Notes: a model not told the origin generated them from the letters alone. A stretch of 64,000 bases of DNA from Streptomyces platensis (GCF_008704855.1 NZ_CP023691.1:4960001-5024000), one strand, 5' to 3'; shown: positions 44,294 through 55,838, numbered from the stretch's first letter. Numbers and translations: made by a program.

Positions 44294-44632
44294 GTGGCAC
44301 AGAAGGTTCAGGTTCTTCTTGTCGACGACCTCAACGGTGGCGAGGCGGACGAGACGGTGACGTTCGCTCTCGACGGCAAGTCCTACGAGATCGACCTCTC
44401 CGACAGCAACGCCCAGAAGCTGCGCGACTCCCTCGCCGACTTCGTGAAGGCGGGTCGCCGTACCGGTGGCCGCGCTTCTTCGGGTCGCGGCAAGTCGCGT
44501 GGTGCGGCCTCCGGTGGCAGCCAGGACACCGCGAAGATCCGCGCCTGGGCCAAGGAGAACGGCTACAACGTCAATGACCGTGGCCGTGTCCCCGCCGACA
44601 TTCGCGAGGCATTTGAGAAGGCCAACGGCTGA
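44294..44632 (+). CDS. lsr2: Lsr2 nucleoid-associated silencing protein
   Basis: The 112-residue protein is a dimeric, H-NS-like silencer that binds AT-rich DNA. The N-terminal dimerisation half is MAQKVQVLLVDDLNGGEADETVTF plus the SYEIDLSD strand. A basic linker RRTGGRASSGRGKSRG joins it to the C-terminal DNA-binding helices IRAWAKENGYNVNDRGRVPADI, which hold the RGR AT-hook-like motif. GTG 44294 lies after GAAAGGG. In Streptomyces Lsr2 represses acquired, AT-rich and specialised-metabolite genes. The 3' end overlaps a minus-strand gene by 70 bp. Confidence 0.97.
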   Translation: MAQKVQVLLVDDLNGGEADETVTFALDGKSYEIDLSDSNAQKLRDSLADFVKAGRRTGGRASSGRGKSRGAASGGSQDTAKIRAWAKENGYNVNDRGRVPADIREAFEKANG

Positions 44633-45243
44633 TCGCCGTACGCGCGGTCCGATTGGGCATTACCAGCACGCATCAACCGGGCACGGTGGCACTCCGTCGC
44701 CGCCGCGCTCACGAGTCGTACGAGGTCGGGGACGCCCCTGTCGTCCCCGTTTCCCGCCCCGAACCCCGTGGTGGGCAGGGAATTCTCCGCTTCGTACCCG
44801 GGCCGGGGAGGCCGCACCCATCGCGCGGCCTCCCGGGAACCGAATCCGTATGACGGTGCTGCGCCAGTGGGGAACGCCGGCGCGGGCATCCGGTCTCCGG
44901 TCCCACGCGCCGTGAGATCCGGGACAAGCGCACCCCACTCCAGCCATTCCAGGATTCCCGGGAGTTCCTCGGCACCGCCGGCCGCGATGAGCATGAGCAA
45001 TTTCGGCCGATCACCGGGGTGATTCCCGTCGCATCCGGCCCGAAGGAGCGCCACCGGGCCGGTGTGCGGCAATCGCCGGAGTACGGCACTTCCCGCCCCG
45101 GCCGGCATCTCCAGTACATCGAAGCGCCGCCCCGTGAGCAGCTCCACCGGCTCCGTTCCGGTGGCCGGCCAGCCCAGCTGTTCCTCGTACCACCGGCGAA
45201 CGGCGGCGAGGGGGCTGCGGGGGCGCGGAAGCACGCGGGCCAT
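44563..45243 (-). CDS. Conserved-looking hypothetical protein, antisense overlap with lsr2
   Basis: This 226-residue product has no motif I can name. It starts RPRSPLAAVRRWYEEQLGWP and continues with VALLRAGCDGN, LLMLIAAGGAEELPGILEWLEWGALVPDL and RWVRPPRPG. An ending VRLVSAAATECHRARL recalls a Streptomyces-specific protein family with a bifunctional primase-polymerase-like N-terminus, but this is from memory and weak. Its last 24 codons lie antisense to the end of lsr2, so the genes converge with a 70-bp overlap. ATG 45243 has a CGGGAG site upstream. Confidence 0.65.
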   Translation of the reverse strand: MARVLPRPRSPLAAVRRWYEEQLGWPATGTEPVELLTGRRFDVLEMPAGAGSAVLRRLPHTGPVALLRAGCDGNHPGDRPKLLMLIAAGGAEELPGILEWLEWGALVPDLTARGTGDRMPAPAFPTGAAPSYGFGSREAARWVRPPRPGYEAENSLPTTGFGAGNGDDRGVPDLVRLVSAAATECHRARLMRAGNAQSDRAYGDQPLAFSNASRMSAGTRPRSLTL

Positions 45244-45741
45244 GCCCGGTGCAACTCCCGAAAACCCAGGAAGTTACGCTGGGTAGAGCCAAGGATACGC
45301 ACCGTCGCAGCGGGAGGGGCGCGGAGGGGCGCTCGATGGCGTGCGGATGTTCGCCCGTAGCGGATGGAAGCGGCCCGCGCCGCATGGAGTGTCAGTGGCA
45401 GCGGGTAAGACAGTCTCAGTGGGAAGAGACGGTGTGACCGGCGCCCGAGGCGTCCCGCCCCGGCCGATGACCGACGGCGGACGGCGTGTCGGTGACGGGC
45501 GCGTTCGCCACGGGCGTAGTGGCAGAGGGCGTATATGCCTGGCCTGCGGGAACATCGTCTCGCACCATCGAGTTGGAGCAGATGTCAGCTGTTCGGCAGT
45601 AAATTTCCCCGCCGGAGCGGGGGTGATCCGGACGGGTGTCGGCAGTTGGAATGAGCTGTCCCGCCCCGCGGGACTAGCATGCGGAAGGACAGGGAGGGGA
45701 CCGACCCCTAACTGCCTGACCGCTCTGAGGAGCGATTAACG
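45244..45741. other. 498-bp control region before clpC
   Basis: No gene is supported. The region holds the likely divergent promoter for the minus-strand gene at its left end, a sigma-R-type promoter at 45548-45574, and a possible -10 (TAGCAT, 45676-45681) closer to clpC. GAGGAGCGATTAACG before the clpC ATG provides the ribosome site. Confidence 0.6.
45548..45574 (+). promoter_or_regulatory. Sigma-R (oxidative/thiol-stress) type promoter for clpC
   Basis: GGGAAC (45548-45553) and GTT (45572-45574) are separated by exactly 18 bp, matching the sigma-R consensus GGGAAT-N18-GTT at all but the last hexamer base. It lies about 165 bp upstream of clpC, which from memory belongs to the SigR regulon in S. 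coelicolor. Confidence 0.65.
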
Positions 45742-48267
<2,526 letters not shown>

Positions 48268-48304
48268 GCGGCACCGCACCACACGCGGATAACCGCCTGA
48301 GGCA

Positions 48305-48339
48305 CTGCCCCGGAATCGTTTCTTACGGTTCCGGGGCAG
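48305..48339. terminator. Bidirectional terminator between clpC and the NACHT operon
   Basis: A 14-bp stem (48305-48318 with 48326-48339, one G-U pair) around a 7-nt loop begins 38 bp after the clpC stop. It separates the two convergent transcripts. Confidence 0.8.
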
Positions 48340-48478
48340 CGCTGTTCCGTAAGGAGTCCGCGCTTTCCCGCCCCGTTCTTTAGACGCCGGAAAAGCAGCA
48401 CATATTCGCCAGGGATCATTTTCGGTCACCCGTGCACAGGTGGCGTACGGCAGATGCCGCGCGTACACCGGCCGCGCA

Positions 48479-51145
48479 CTACATCTGCACGACGCGAATG
48501 CCCTCGGGAACACCGCTCACCGGCGGAATACGGCGGCCGATCCGCAGGGTGTCCAGCTGGGGAAAAGCAGACAGCCACTCCATGGAGACGCCCAGGTCAT
48601 AGGCGAGCCACAGCCGCGTCAGACCCTCGGCCGGGGCGATGCCCTCCACCAGCTGGTCCGGCGTGAAAGGCCCGGCGATCCGCAGATGCGGGCGGCCGCC
48701 CAGCCGGCGCAGCGTATGCAGCTCCTCCAGGTCGGCGACCGGGAAATACAGCTCGGCCGGTTCGAGGTGGGCGATGATCTCGCGGGCGTAGCGGGCGGTG
48801 TCATGGCGCCGCCAGGCCCCGGCGAGCTGCGCCCGTACGTCGTGATGCGCCCGGTCGCGCAGCCCCGTCAGATAGTCGATCGCCATGTCGTCGGCGATCG
48901 AGGTGGCGGTGATCGCGAGCAGATACGCCTCATGGTCGGAGACCTGGGTGGGATCGGGCAGCATCTCCAGCACGATCGGCCCGATCCAGCCCAGCGCACG
49001 GGCCGCGGCCGGGGTACTCGGCCGGACCATGTCACGGGTGAAGCGCTGCACCCGCGCCCGGACCGCCGGGTCCAGCTCCGTGGCGTGCTCCAGGCAGGCC
49101 GCCGCGAGCAGCTTGCGGTGCCGGGCCTCGGCGGCGCGTACGCCGGGATGTGGGGCGAGCAGACCGTCCAGGAGCGCCGCGCACTCATCGGGGCGGGCCA
49201 GCGCCACCGCCATCCGGATCACGTCCTCCCAGTCGTCGTGATGGGCATGATCGAGCAGCAGCCCGAAATCGTGCCGCTGCACGGCCGCGCGGGCGGCCAG
49301 ATAGTCCTGGAACGTGCGGTGGACGAAGTCGACGGTGCCGGGGGTGGGCTCGCGCAGCAGCCCGGTGCGGTTGAGCAGATGCCGGAAGACGTCCTCGGGG
49401 CCGCCCTGGCGGGCCGCGTCCGGTATCGAGGGCAGATGCCGGGCGAGAGTGTCGACCGCGGTCGCCTGGTCCATCTCCGAGCGGCCGTTGACCAGCATCC
49501 AGTGGGCGAGCTTCTGCAGCAGCTGGATCTTGGGCTGCCGGGTCAGCTCCACCCCGTCGGTGGGGACCATGGCCCGCTCCCGGTCCCGGCGCTCCAGCAG
49601 CATCGACAGCGCCGCGTCATACAGCTCTTTCCGGCCGTGCGGCAGATAGCCCCGGCGGTCGCGGTGCAGGGCGCACAGCAGCCCGCACATCAGCGGATTG
49701 GTCGCCAGCCGCCCCAGATCGCGGGTGATCCGTACGGCATTGAGCAGCGTGCGCTCGTACTGGCCGAGCCGGTCGAGGTCGGCCGGACACCGCTGGGCCG
49801 CGGCACGGTGCCAGCGCTGGATGAACGCGGCGACGTCCTCGCGGCCCATAGGCGCCAGCGACAGCTCACTGAACCCCTCCCCGGCGAGCCAGTTGCCGGG
49901 GACCGCGGACGGCCGGGACGTGACGATCCAGACGTTCTCCGGATAGCGCGCGGTCCACTCGGCGAGCTTGCGGCGCACCTGCTCGCGCTCGCTCTCCGGG
50001 GCCTCGTCGATCCCGTCGATCAGCAGCAGCGCGCGCCCCGCGCCGAGCACCCGCTCCGTCCACCCGGCCGGCGCCGCCTCGGCGTCCCGGTGGCCGACGG
50101 CGCTCAGGAACGTGCCCGGGGAGGGCAGGCCCTCACGGGCGAAGCGGCGTACGGGCAGCAGGAACGGCACCCGGCCGCGCAGCCCCGCCAGCGCCTCGGG
50201 CAGCTCGTCCCGGGCGGTGGCGACGGCCAGCCACTGAAGCAGGGTCGTCTTGCCCGAACCGGCCACCCCGCGGACCAGGACCTGCCCGCGGCCGGACAGC
50301 GCCTGCTCCGCGGGAAGCGGCGGGTCGTCCTGCCCGGAGGCGTCCGGCGAACCCTCGGTGTCCTGGGGACCGGGCTCGCACTGGAGCCCCAGATAGGCGG
50401 CGTCCAGCGGCCAGCTGTCGGGGGAGTGCGTGAGATCGATCCCGAAGATCGTCAGGTGGTTGTGGAGGGCGGCGGTGTCGTGGGCGTAGCGGGCTTCGAA
50501 CGCGGCGTCCTGGGCGGCGAGGTCCGGTGAGGGAGTGGTGCTGTCCTGGAAGGCGTCGTCTTCTGCGGTGGCCTCGGTGGCGGGGGCGCCGGCGGTACGG
50601 GGCGGCAGCGCGACGGCGGGAGCGGCGCCCGGGCCGTGGATCAGCTCGGTGAGCGTACGGGTCTGCTCCACGAGCGTCCGGGCTACGAAGGCCGACCGCT
50701 CGGTGAAGAGGTACAGCAGATGCAGGGCGGCGACATCCAGCAGCAGGCCGTGCAGCCGGGCGCTGTCGTGCGTCAGCTCGCGGGTGGCCCCGGGCGCCGT
50801 CCCGCAGAGGCGCCGGGCGAACTCGGCCGGGAGGAGACGGGCGGCATCGAGATCGTCCATCTCGATATCGGCGAGGGCGTGCAGGGTACGGGCCAGGGCG
50901 GCGGCGACGGCCTCGTTCTCGGCGTCCGTACGGCCGGCCGACGCCTGCTCGACGAGGGCCGCGGCGAGGCCGTGCAGCTCCTTCTCGCTCAGGGTCGGCT
51001 TCTCGCCGGTGAAGGAGAGCAGCCGGGAGATCCGGACGGGCCGGTCGACCGGCTCGGCGACCGGCCCGTCCGGGGCGAAGAGCCGGCGGATCAGCGGATC
51101 GACGACCTGGGGCGTGAGGCGGGCAACGATGTTCGTGGGATCCAT
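48479..51145 (-). CDS. NACHT-domain NTPase with short leucine-rich C-terminus (NLR-like, copy 1)
   Basis: The 888-residue protein has an N-terminal helical domain (FTGEKPTLSEKELHGLAAALV at 45-65 is shared with copy 2). The NACHT domain has Walker A GVAGSGKT (293-300), Walker B ALLLIDGIDE (372-381), a sensor-1 segment IVTSRPS (407-413), and a winged-helix motif DFVHRTFQDYLAARAAV. A helical bundle and about three leucine-rich-like repeats (ELHTLRRLGGRPHLRIAG, LTRLWLAYDLG) end it. Such proteins are STAND NTPases; several bacterial NACHT proteins protect against phages. It lies 59 bp downstream of its paralogue on the same strand. No separate effector domain is visible. Confidence 0.85.
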   Translation of the reverse strand: MDPTNIVARLTPQVVDPLIRRLFAPDGPVAEPVDRPVRISRLLSFTGEKPTLSEKELHGLAAALVEQASAGRTDAENEAVAAALARTLHALADIEMDDLDAARLLPAEFARRLCGTAPGATRELTHDSARLHGLLLDVAALHLLYLFTERSAFVARTLVEQTRTLTELIHGPGAAPAVALPPRTAGAPATEATAEDDAFQDSTTPSPDLAAQDAAFEARYAHDTAALHNHLTIFGIDLTHSPDSWPLDAAYLGLQCEPGPQDTEGSPDASGQDDPPLPAEQALSGRGQVLVRGVAGSGKTTLLQWLAVATARDELPEALAGLRGRVPFLLPVRRFAREGLPSPGTFLSAVGHRDAEAAPAGWTERVLGAGRALLLIDGIDEAPESEREQVRRKLAEWTARYPENVWIVTSRPSAVPGNWLAGEGFSELSLAPMGREDVAAFIQRWHRAAAQRCPADLDRLGQYERTLLNAVRITRDLGRLATNPLMCGLLCALHRDRRGYLPHGRKELYDAALSMLLERRDRERAMVPTDGVELTRQPKIQLLQKLAHWMLVNGRSEMDQATAVDTLARHLPSIPDAARQGGPEDVFRHLLNRTGLLREPTPGTVDFVHRTFQDYLAARAAVQRHDFGLLLDHAHHDDWEDVIRMAVALARPDECAALLDGLLAPHPGVRAAEARHRKLLAAACLEHATELDPAVRARVQRFTRDMVRPSTPAAARALGWIGPIVLEMLPDPTQVSDHEAYLLAITATSIADDMAIDYLTGLRDRAHHDVRAQLAGAWRRHDTARYAREIIAHLEPAELYFPVADLEELHTLRRLGGRPHLRIAGPFTPDQLVEGIAPAEGLTRLWLAYDLGVSMEWLSAFPQLDTLRIGRRIPPVSGVPEGIRVVQM

Positions 51146-51204
51146 GGGTTCCCCGTAACTGCCGTGCTGAATATGGGGGTTGAGGGGGCGCGCTGTCGGC
51201 CAGC

Positions 51205-54200
51205 CTATGTGCGGGGGCGGGGGTAGTGGGTGAGTTTGATGTGGGGAGGGAGGGAGTGGCCGGGCTTCGGGGTGAGGTAGGAGAGAAAGATTTCCTGGAG
51301 CTGCGGCAGCGCCGCCGCGGGGGAGAGGTCGATGGAGCCGTCGATGAAGCCGTAGAGCTGGAGTTTCCGGACGCCGGGGAATGCCGGGAGGGCCGAGGCC
51401 AGCAGGCGGCTCATATCGGAGATCGGAAGGCGCTCCGTGTTGAGGACGCCGAGCCTTGTCACCTGTGGAAGCCGAAGACCGGCCGGCAGCTGTAGGGTGA
51501 CCCCTTTTTCCGCCACACCGAACGAGAAATCCTCCAGCTCGCTCAGTGACGCCAGCGCACTCCATTGGTCCGCACCGAAGTCATGTGTGAGGAACCGGAG
51601 TTGGATGATGCGCATTTGGGGCCAGCATGTGATGTCGGTGAATTCGGCGCCGACGGGCCGGCTGAGGGCCAAGTGGCTCAGCGGGGCATCCGCGGGGAGC
51701 GCCGCCAAGCCTTCGGGCGGGAGCGTCGAATGGAGCTGCAGGGTGCGGGCGTGGCGCAGGTGATGAAGTCCGCGCGGAAGCGGGACGTTCTTGTCGAGCG
51801 GCCCGGAGATGCTCAATGTGCGGAGCTGAAGGTCCGCGAGCGGGGCGACGCTCTCGACCGCCGGGCAGTCCCAGAGTGACAGCCGCTTCAGTGAGGGGAA
51901 CTCACGGAGGAATGCGAGATCGGCGATCTCCGGGTTCTTCGTGATGTCCAGGCTTTCGATCAGGCCGAGTGGCAAGGCGCCGAGGAGTTCGGCAGCCGGG
52001 AAGGGGCCGCTCACAGAGACGCGTGGCCGACCGAGTGCCCGGAGTGCGTCCAGTTCGGCGTGGGACGTCGCAGTGACGGTCACTTCGGTGTCGAGGTGTT
52101 GGAGGATCTCCCGGGCATACGTGTCGGTGTCGAATTGTGGCCACGACAAGGCGAGTTGCATGCGAACGCCGATCTCCGGGTGACCCCGGAAGCGCTTCAA
52201 AACCTCCAGCGCCGCATCCGACCCGATGAGCGCAGCAGTCGCCACCACCTCCTGCGCCTCGTCGTCCTCCAGCCCCTCCGGCACCGGCAGCAGCTCCAGC
52301 ACCAGCGGCCCCACCTCCGCCAGCAGCTGCGACTCCTCGCGGCTGCGCGGCGGCAGAATCGCCCGTGCCCGTGCGTTCACCTCGTCCCGCACCCGTGGAT
52401 CGACCTCCGTCGCATGCTCCAGACAGGCCATGGCGAGCAGGTGGACCCGCAGCCCCGTGGCGCGGTCGTCGAGGTCGTCCCCGCGCTCCAGCAGCCCCCG
52501 CAGGATCTCCGCCCGCTCCCGCGGCCTCGCATGGGCCACCGCCATCCGGATCACGTCCTCCCACTGGGAGTCCTCCGCATGCGCCACCAGCAGTCCGAAG
52601 TCGCCGTCCTCCACGGCCGCCTTGGCGCCGAGGTAGTCCTGGAAGGTCCGGTGGACGAAGTCGACGGAGCCGGGGGCCGGTTCGCGCAGCAGGCCGCTGC
52701 GTAGCAGCAGATGGCGGAAAATGGCCGTCGCATCGCCCTGCGCCGCCGCGGCGGGCACGGCAGGCAGGGCTTCGCCGAGGATGCGTTCGGCGCGCTCCCG
52801 GTCGAGTTCGTTGCGGCCGTTGCGGATCAGCCAGTAGGCCAGCCGCTGGAGCAGCTGGATCTGTGGCCCGTCGCTCAGCTCGATGCCCGTGGGGGCGGCC
52901 ATATCGCGTTCCCGGTCGCGGCGGGAGAGCAGCATGCCGAGGGCGGCGTCGTACAGCTCCTTGCGGCCGGTGGGCAGATAGCCGCGGCGGTCCCGGTGCA
53001 GTGCGCAGATCAGGCCGCACATGAGGGGGTTGGTGGCGAGCCGGGCGAGGTCCTGTTTGGTGTGGACGGCGGCCAGCAGGGACTGCTCATAGGCGTCGAG
53101 GAGTGCGGGGTCGTCGGCGTCGCAACGGGCCGCGGCGTGCCAGCGGCCGATGAAGGCGGCGACCTCGGTGCGGCTCATGGCGGACAGCGTCAGCTCGCCG
53201 AAGCCGTCGGCGGCCAGCCAGTCGTCGCGTACGGCGGAGGGGCGGGAGGTGACCAGCCACAGGTTGTCCGGGAAAGCGTCGGTCAGATCACGCAGCCAGC
53301 GGCGGGTCAGCTCGCGCTCACGCTCGGGGATCTCGTCCAGGCCGTCGATCAGCAGCAGCGCCCGCCCGGAGGACAGCACGCGGTCGGCCCAGCCCTCGGG
53401 CTGTGATCCGGACACCGGACAGCCGACGGACGCCAGGAACCGGTCGGGGGTGGGCAGCGGCGCCCCGTCGCGGGTGAGGGTGCGCAGCGGGAGGACGAAC
53501 GGGATCCGGCCGTAGAGGTGGGGGAGGGCCGTGTCACCGGGGGCCTTGGTGCAGGAGACGGCCAGCCACTGGACGAGGGTGCTCTTGCCGGAGCCGGCGA
53601 CACCGCGCAGCAGCACCCGGTCGCGGCCGGCCAGCGCCTGGTCGGCGGGGACCGGGGCCGGGACCGGCGGCGCGCCCACGGGGCCGCCCACCTCGTCGAA
53701 CGGGCCGACGGCGGTGGCCTCGCGGGCGGCCGGGGCGGTCGCCTCCAGGCTCATATACGCCGCGTCCAGCGGCCACCGGCCCGGGGAGTGGGCGAGATCG
53801 ATGCCGTAGATGGTCAGCCGGCCGTGCTTACGGGCGAGGTACGCGAGATAGCCGCGCTCGAACGCGGCGTCCGCGGCCCGCGGGGACGGGTGCCGCGCCA
53901 GGAACTCGTCCATGAGCGTGATCAGGCTGTCCAGGCTCCTGCTCTGCTGGACCAGGGTGCGGGCCACGAAGGCCGACCGCTGGGTGAAGAAGTGCACGAT
54001 GTGCAGGCAGGCGATGCCGAGCAGGGTGGCATGCAGCAGCCCGGCGTCCCGGGAGAGCCCGCGGACGGCGTGCGGGCTCGCCGCCTCCAGACGTTCGGCG
54101 AGGGCGGTGGCGCCCAGGCGGACGGCCTGCACGTCGTCCATGTCGAGGTCGCCCAGACCGCGCAGCGTGGTGGCCAGGGCCTCGGCCACCGCCCGGTCCT

Positions 54201-54447
54201 CGTCCGCGGCCAGGGGGCGCTCGCCGGGACCGGCGCTCCGTACGGCCCGGTCGACCAGCTCCGCCGCGAGCTTGTGCAGGTCCTTGTCGGACAGGGTCCG
54301 CCGTTCGCCCGTGAAGCTGACCAGCCCGGAGATCCGTACCGGCTTCGCCACCAGGCCGGCGCCCGGTCCCTCCTTGACGAAGAGCTTCCTGATGAGCGGT
54401 GCGACCACGCCGGAGGCAAGTCGGACACCCACTGCTGACGGGCCCAT
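51205..54447 (-). CDS. NACHT-domain NTPase with leucine-rich repeats (NLR-like, copy 2)
   Basis: This 1080-residue protein is a paralogue of the one downstream with the same order: N-terminal helical domain (1-235, with FTGERRTLSDKDLHKLAAELV), NACHT with Walker A GVAGSGKS (282-289) and Walker B ALLLIDGLDE (363-372), VTSRPS, GSVDFVHRTFQDYLGAKAAV, then helices. About ten leucine-rich repeats follow (such as LKRLSLWDCPAVESV, LRTLSISGP, ARTLQLHST, LSHLALSRP), far more than in copy 1. The layout NACHT-helical-LRR is that of animal NLR receptors. ATG 54447 has GGGGGAGGG about ten bases upstream. It is the first gene of the operon and has the tandem 23-bp repeats in its upstream region. Confidence 0.88.
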   Translation of the reverse strand: MGPSAVGVRLASGVVAPLIRKLFVKEGPGAGLVAKPVRISGLVSFTGERRTLSDKDLHKLAAELVDRAVRSAGPGERPLAADEDRAVAEALATTLRGLGDLDMDDVQAVRLGATALAERLEAASPHAVRGLSRDAGLLHATLLGIACLHIVHFFTQRSAFVARTLVQQSRSLDSLITLMDEFLARHPSPRAADAAFERGYLAYLARKHGRLTIYGIDLAHSPGRWPLDAAYMSLEATAPAAREATAVGPFDEVGGPVGAPPVPAPVPADQALAGRDRVLLRGVAGSGKSTLVQWLAVSCTKAPGDTALPHLYGRIPFVLPLRTLTRDGAPLPTPDRFLASVGCPVSGSQPEGWADRVLSSGRALLLIDGLDEIPERERELTRRWLRDLTDAFPDNLWLVTSRPSAVRDDWLAADGFGELTLSAMSRTEVAAFIGRWHAAARCDADDPALLDAYEQSLLAAVHTKQDLARLATNPLMCGLICALHRDRRGYLPTGRKELYDAALGMLLSRRDRERDMAAPTGIELSDGPQIQLLQRLAYWLIRNGRNELDRERAERILGEALPAVPAAAAQGDATAIFRHLLLRSGLLREPAPGSVDFVHRTFQDYLGAKAAVEDGDFGLLVAHAEDSQWEDVIRMAVAHARPRERAEILRGLLERGDDLDDRATGLRVHLLAMACLEHATEVDPRVRDEVNARARAILPPRSREESQLLAEVGPLVLELLPVPEGLEDDEAQEVVATAALIGSDAALEVLKRFRGHPEIGVRMQLALSWPQFDTDTYAREILQHLDTEVTVTATSHAELDALRALGRPRVSVSGPFPAAELLGALPLGLIESLDITKNPEIADLAFLREFPSLKRLSLWDCPAVESVAPLADLQLRTLSISGPLDKNVPLPRGLHHLRHARTLQLHSTLPPEGLAALPADAPLSHLALSRPVGAEFTDITCWPQMRIIQLRFLTHDFGADQWSALASLSELEDFSFGVAEKGVTLQLPAGLRLPQVTRLGVLNTERLPISDMSRLLASALPAFPGVRKLQLYGFIDGSIDLSPAAALPQLQEIFLSYLTPKPGHSLPPHIKLTHYPRPRT

Positions 54448-55166
54448 CGTGCGGTGCGCCCTCCCCCGTGGCCGGTGCTGCCGTCGGGCCAGGCTAGAGC
54501 GGCGGGCGGGGCGGCGGGTGGTGATCGGCCAGGTTCACGTGGAGACGGCTCACTGTGGCGGCGGTCACGAATTCCGGGGCGTCATTACCGACCAATTCGG
54601 ACATTTGGCGGGCCCGGGTAACCCGGGTCACAAAGGTCGCGTAACCCGGGTCACAAATCGCGGGTAATCCGGGTCACAAAGACCGGGTAAGCCACGTCAC
54701 AAACGCTTGAGCCGCCCGCCCCACGAGACCTCGGAACCCCGAATCGAGCATCCGGAAGGGGCGAAAAAAGGGGTTGGATCTTGGTTATCGGTGACATGGC
54801 ACACAAGCGTTTTGAGGCCTACTAAAAGAATTAGGGGAATGGGGGTGCGGTGGTGCGGGGGTTTGCCGGGCCGGGTGAGGGGCTTGAGGTGGGTGGGCGG
54901 CACCGGGGAGGTGGGTCCCGTGTGGCGCATGGGGAAACGGGCTGCTCAGGGGGCATGCGGCCGGCGTGAAGGGTGTGGCGAGATGTCCGAATTCGGGGGT
55001 TTCATGCAGAGCGTCGACGGGCGCGCAAGGGCCTCCGTCACCCGGCTTCTCGTACGGGCCGGGTTAGTAGAAAGGCCCCTTGGCGGGGCGGCGAAGGCGG
55101 GTTACCAAGGAATGGCGATCCCGGTCCGCAGCCGGGAAACCAATCAATTCACTGGAGGAAACCCGC
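54448..55166. other. 719-bp divergent control region between NACHT operon and LytM peptidase
   Basis: No gene is supported here. It contains four 23-bp tandem repeats (54618-54703), an unusually AT-rich stretch (54765-54840, with ATTAGG words), and a long leader before the LytM gene with several small inverted repeats (around 55060-55130). I looked for a c-di-AMP riboswitch, common before Streptomyces cell-wall hydrolases, but did not recognise one. Confidence 0.6.
54618..54703. repeat. Four tandem 23-bp repeats with palindromic cores
   Basis: The core GTAACCCGGGTCACAAA begins at 54618 and 54641 (exact), 54664 (GTAATCCGGGTCACAAA) and 54687 (GTAAGCCACGTCACAAA): a strict 23-bp period. The first 14 bases form a palindrome with one mismatched pair (GTnACCCGGGTnAC). 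The repeats lie 171-256 bp upstream of the NACHT operon start and are likely protein-binding sites. Confidence 0.9.
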
Positions 55167-55838
55167 ATGTCGAAGTTCACCGCTCTCCGCAATTCGAAGA
55201 AGTTCGCGCTGCGCAATCGCGTCGCCGTTGTCGCCGCCGGTTTCGGCGTTACCGCCGCCCTGGGCGCCGGTATAGCCACCGCCGCCGACGCGGGTCTTCA
55301 GAACCTCACCACGGGCGTCGGTTCGACCGTCTCCGCGCAGGCCGACGCACAGGTCAAGTCCGCCGCCGACGCCAAGGCCGCCGCGGCCAAGGCCAAGAAG
55401 GACGCGGCCAAGAAGGCCGACTCCTGGGTCAAGCCGGTCGACAAGTACACCCTGGGCTCGACCTTCGGTCTGGCCGGCAGCCACTGGTCGCACAACCACA
55501 GTGGTCAGGACTTCGTCGTGCCGACCGGTACCCCGGTCAAGGCCGTCCACAAGGGCACCGTCGTCAAGGCCGGCCCCTACGGCGGCGGCGACGGCCCGGC
55601 GTACGGCAACGCCATTGTGATCAGGCATGACAACGGCATGTACACCCAGTACGCCCACCTGTCACAGATCGGCGTGAACGTCGGCCAGCAGGTCGGCACC
55701 GGGGACAAGATCGGCCTGTCCGGCAGCACCGGTAACTCCACCGGCCCCCACCTGCACTTCGAGGTCCGCACCGGTCCTGACTACGGGACGGGCATCGAGC
55801 CGACCGGATTCCTGCGGGCTCACGGCGACGCCGTCTGA
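55167..55838 (+). CDS. Secreted M23/LytM metallopeptidase
   Basis: The 223-residue exported protein has a basic N-terminus and hydrophobic core VAVVAAGFGVTAALGAGIATA (about 19-39) as signal peptide, then a Lys/Ala-rich helix (AKAAAAKAKKDAAKKADS), and a C-terminal LytM domain. Zinc ligands are in HNHSGQDF (HxxxD) and HLHF, with the intervening YTQYAHLSQIGV. Such enzymes cut peptide cross-bridges of peptidoglycan during growth. ATG 55167 follows a strong GGAGGAA. It converges on a TetR gene with a 19-bp overlap. The long leader may hold further control. Confidence 0.92.
   Translation: MSKFTALRNSKKFALRNRVAVVAAGFGVTAALGAGIATAADAGLQNLTTGVGSTVSAQADAQVKSAADAKAAAAKAKKDAAKKADSWVKPVDKYTLGSTFGLAGSHWSHNHSGQDFVVPTGTPVKAVHKGTVVKAGPYGGGDGPAYGNAIVIRHDNGMYTQYAHLSQIGVNVGQQVGTGDKIGLSGSTGNSTGPHLHFEVRTGPDYGTGIEPTGFLRAHGDAV

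Noticed and set aside
54618..54703. Possible CRISPR array
   Set aside because: The units are directly adjacent with a 23-bp period, so there are no spacers of unique sequence, and no cas genes are in the window.
55060..55166. c-di-AMP (ydaO) riboswitch before the LytM peptidase
   Set aside because: This was considered because such riboswitches precede cell-wall hydrolases in Streptomyces, but I could not line up the conserved core in the leader.
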